Below, piece by piece: positions 63,785-64,000 of a stretch of DNA of 64,000 nucleotides. Below the pieces are notes generated by a model. It was not told the origin of the DNA. It did not search any database and worked only from the letters and a program-made list of their open reading frames with translations. Numbering within the stretch: the first letter of the stretch is position 1; each line of letters starts with the position of its first letter. The stretch is from Synaphobranchus kaupii. Its lineage: Eukaryota > Chordata > Actinopteri > Anguilliformes > Synaphobranchidae. The stretch is from assembly GCA_029718625.1 (NCBI GenBank), contig CM056379.1, positions 63,081,626-63,145,625 on the forward strand, given 5' to 3'. Position numbers and translations under genes: made by a program.

Positions 63785-64000
63785 AAATGCCCACTCTCAT
63801 TACATTACATTACATTTATTTAGCAGACGCTTTTATCCAAAGCGACGTACAGTAAGTGCGTACAGAGACATCATCATCATTACAGAACAGACGAGGCAAA
63901 GCACATCCTTTGCATAATGTAGCAGCTATCCCTAGCAATGAACGTTGACTGTAGTTCACAGTAAGCTGTGGGCAAATCAGCAACACCACACTTCCATTCC
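63785..64000 (+). repeat. Dispersed teleost repeat with (ATTAC)n start
   Basis: 'cattacattacattacattt' then 'agcagacgcttttatccaaa' and 'gcgacgtacagtaagtgcg', wording found very widely in fish genomes. It continues past the window edge. Confidence 0.75.

Overview
The window reads as nuclear DNA of a teleost fish. Evidence: a Sleeping Beauty/salmonid-type Tc1 inverted repeat, several Tc1/mariner, hAT, piggyBac-type and PIF/Harbinger transposons with fish-type spliced genes, L2-, Tx1-, Penelope- and DIRS-type retroelements, vertebrate-type 5S rRNA and U1 snRNA sequences, and frequent 'gtaggcctac'-like motifs. I could not settle the species (a clupeiform-like genome is a guess). I recognise no intact host protein-coding gene; almost every long reading frame belongs to a mobile element, and most carry stops, frameshifts or insertions.

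Layout. 0-8 kb: decayed Tc1-type pieces, then a Tc1 element (3862-6571) split by a hAT element (5089-6183), and a piggyBac-type end near 7.9 kb. 8-16 kb: a minus-strand L2 LINE split by a 5.2 kb two-gene Harbinger element that itself holds two inverted-repeat (MITE-like) inserts. 17.8-19.3 kb: a nearly complete Tc1 copy whose twin lies at 54.5-56.0 kb. 20.5-25.9 kb: a hAT element with an 8-bp duplication, containing a piggyBac-type element and a long fold-back element, each between TTAA sites. 26.5-30.2 kb: a second Harbinger transposase and partner gene, separated by an inserted L2. 30.5 kb: a solo Sleeping Beauty-type end.

31.2-59.6 kb is the most interesting part. Six 5S rRNA-like genes and one U1 snRNA gene all lie on the minus strand, embedded in a common ~366 bp repeat and spacer. 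This looks like the remains of a linked 5S/U1 small-RNA gene array, blown apart by insertions. An 11.45 kb block (32071-43520) sits cleanly in a 5S spacer; it holds tandem repeats, a DIRS-type remnant and a palindromic Penelope element with identical 1.56 kb arms and a hammerhead-like motif in each arm. A piggyBac-type element (43952-46036) sits in the TTAA of a 5S terminator. A Tx1-clade LINE has split the U1 gene with a perfect 12-bp target duplication, and that LINE was later invaded by a third Harbinger, which was invaded by a hAT, which was invaded by the second Tc1 twin. A second Tx1-type LINE (59.64-63.78 kb) ends in another 5S spacer.

The genes do not form host operons or pathways. 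What works together are the transposase/partner pairs of the Harbinger elements (convergent transposase and Myb/SANT-like genes) and the RT plus endonuclease domains of the retroelements. The insertion order can be read from the nesting and target duplications.
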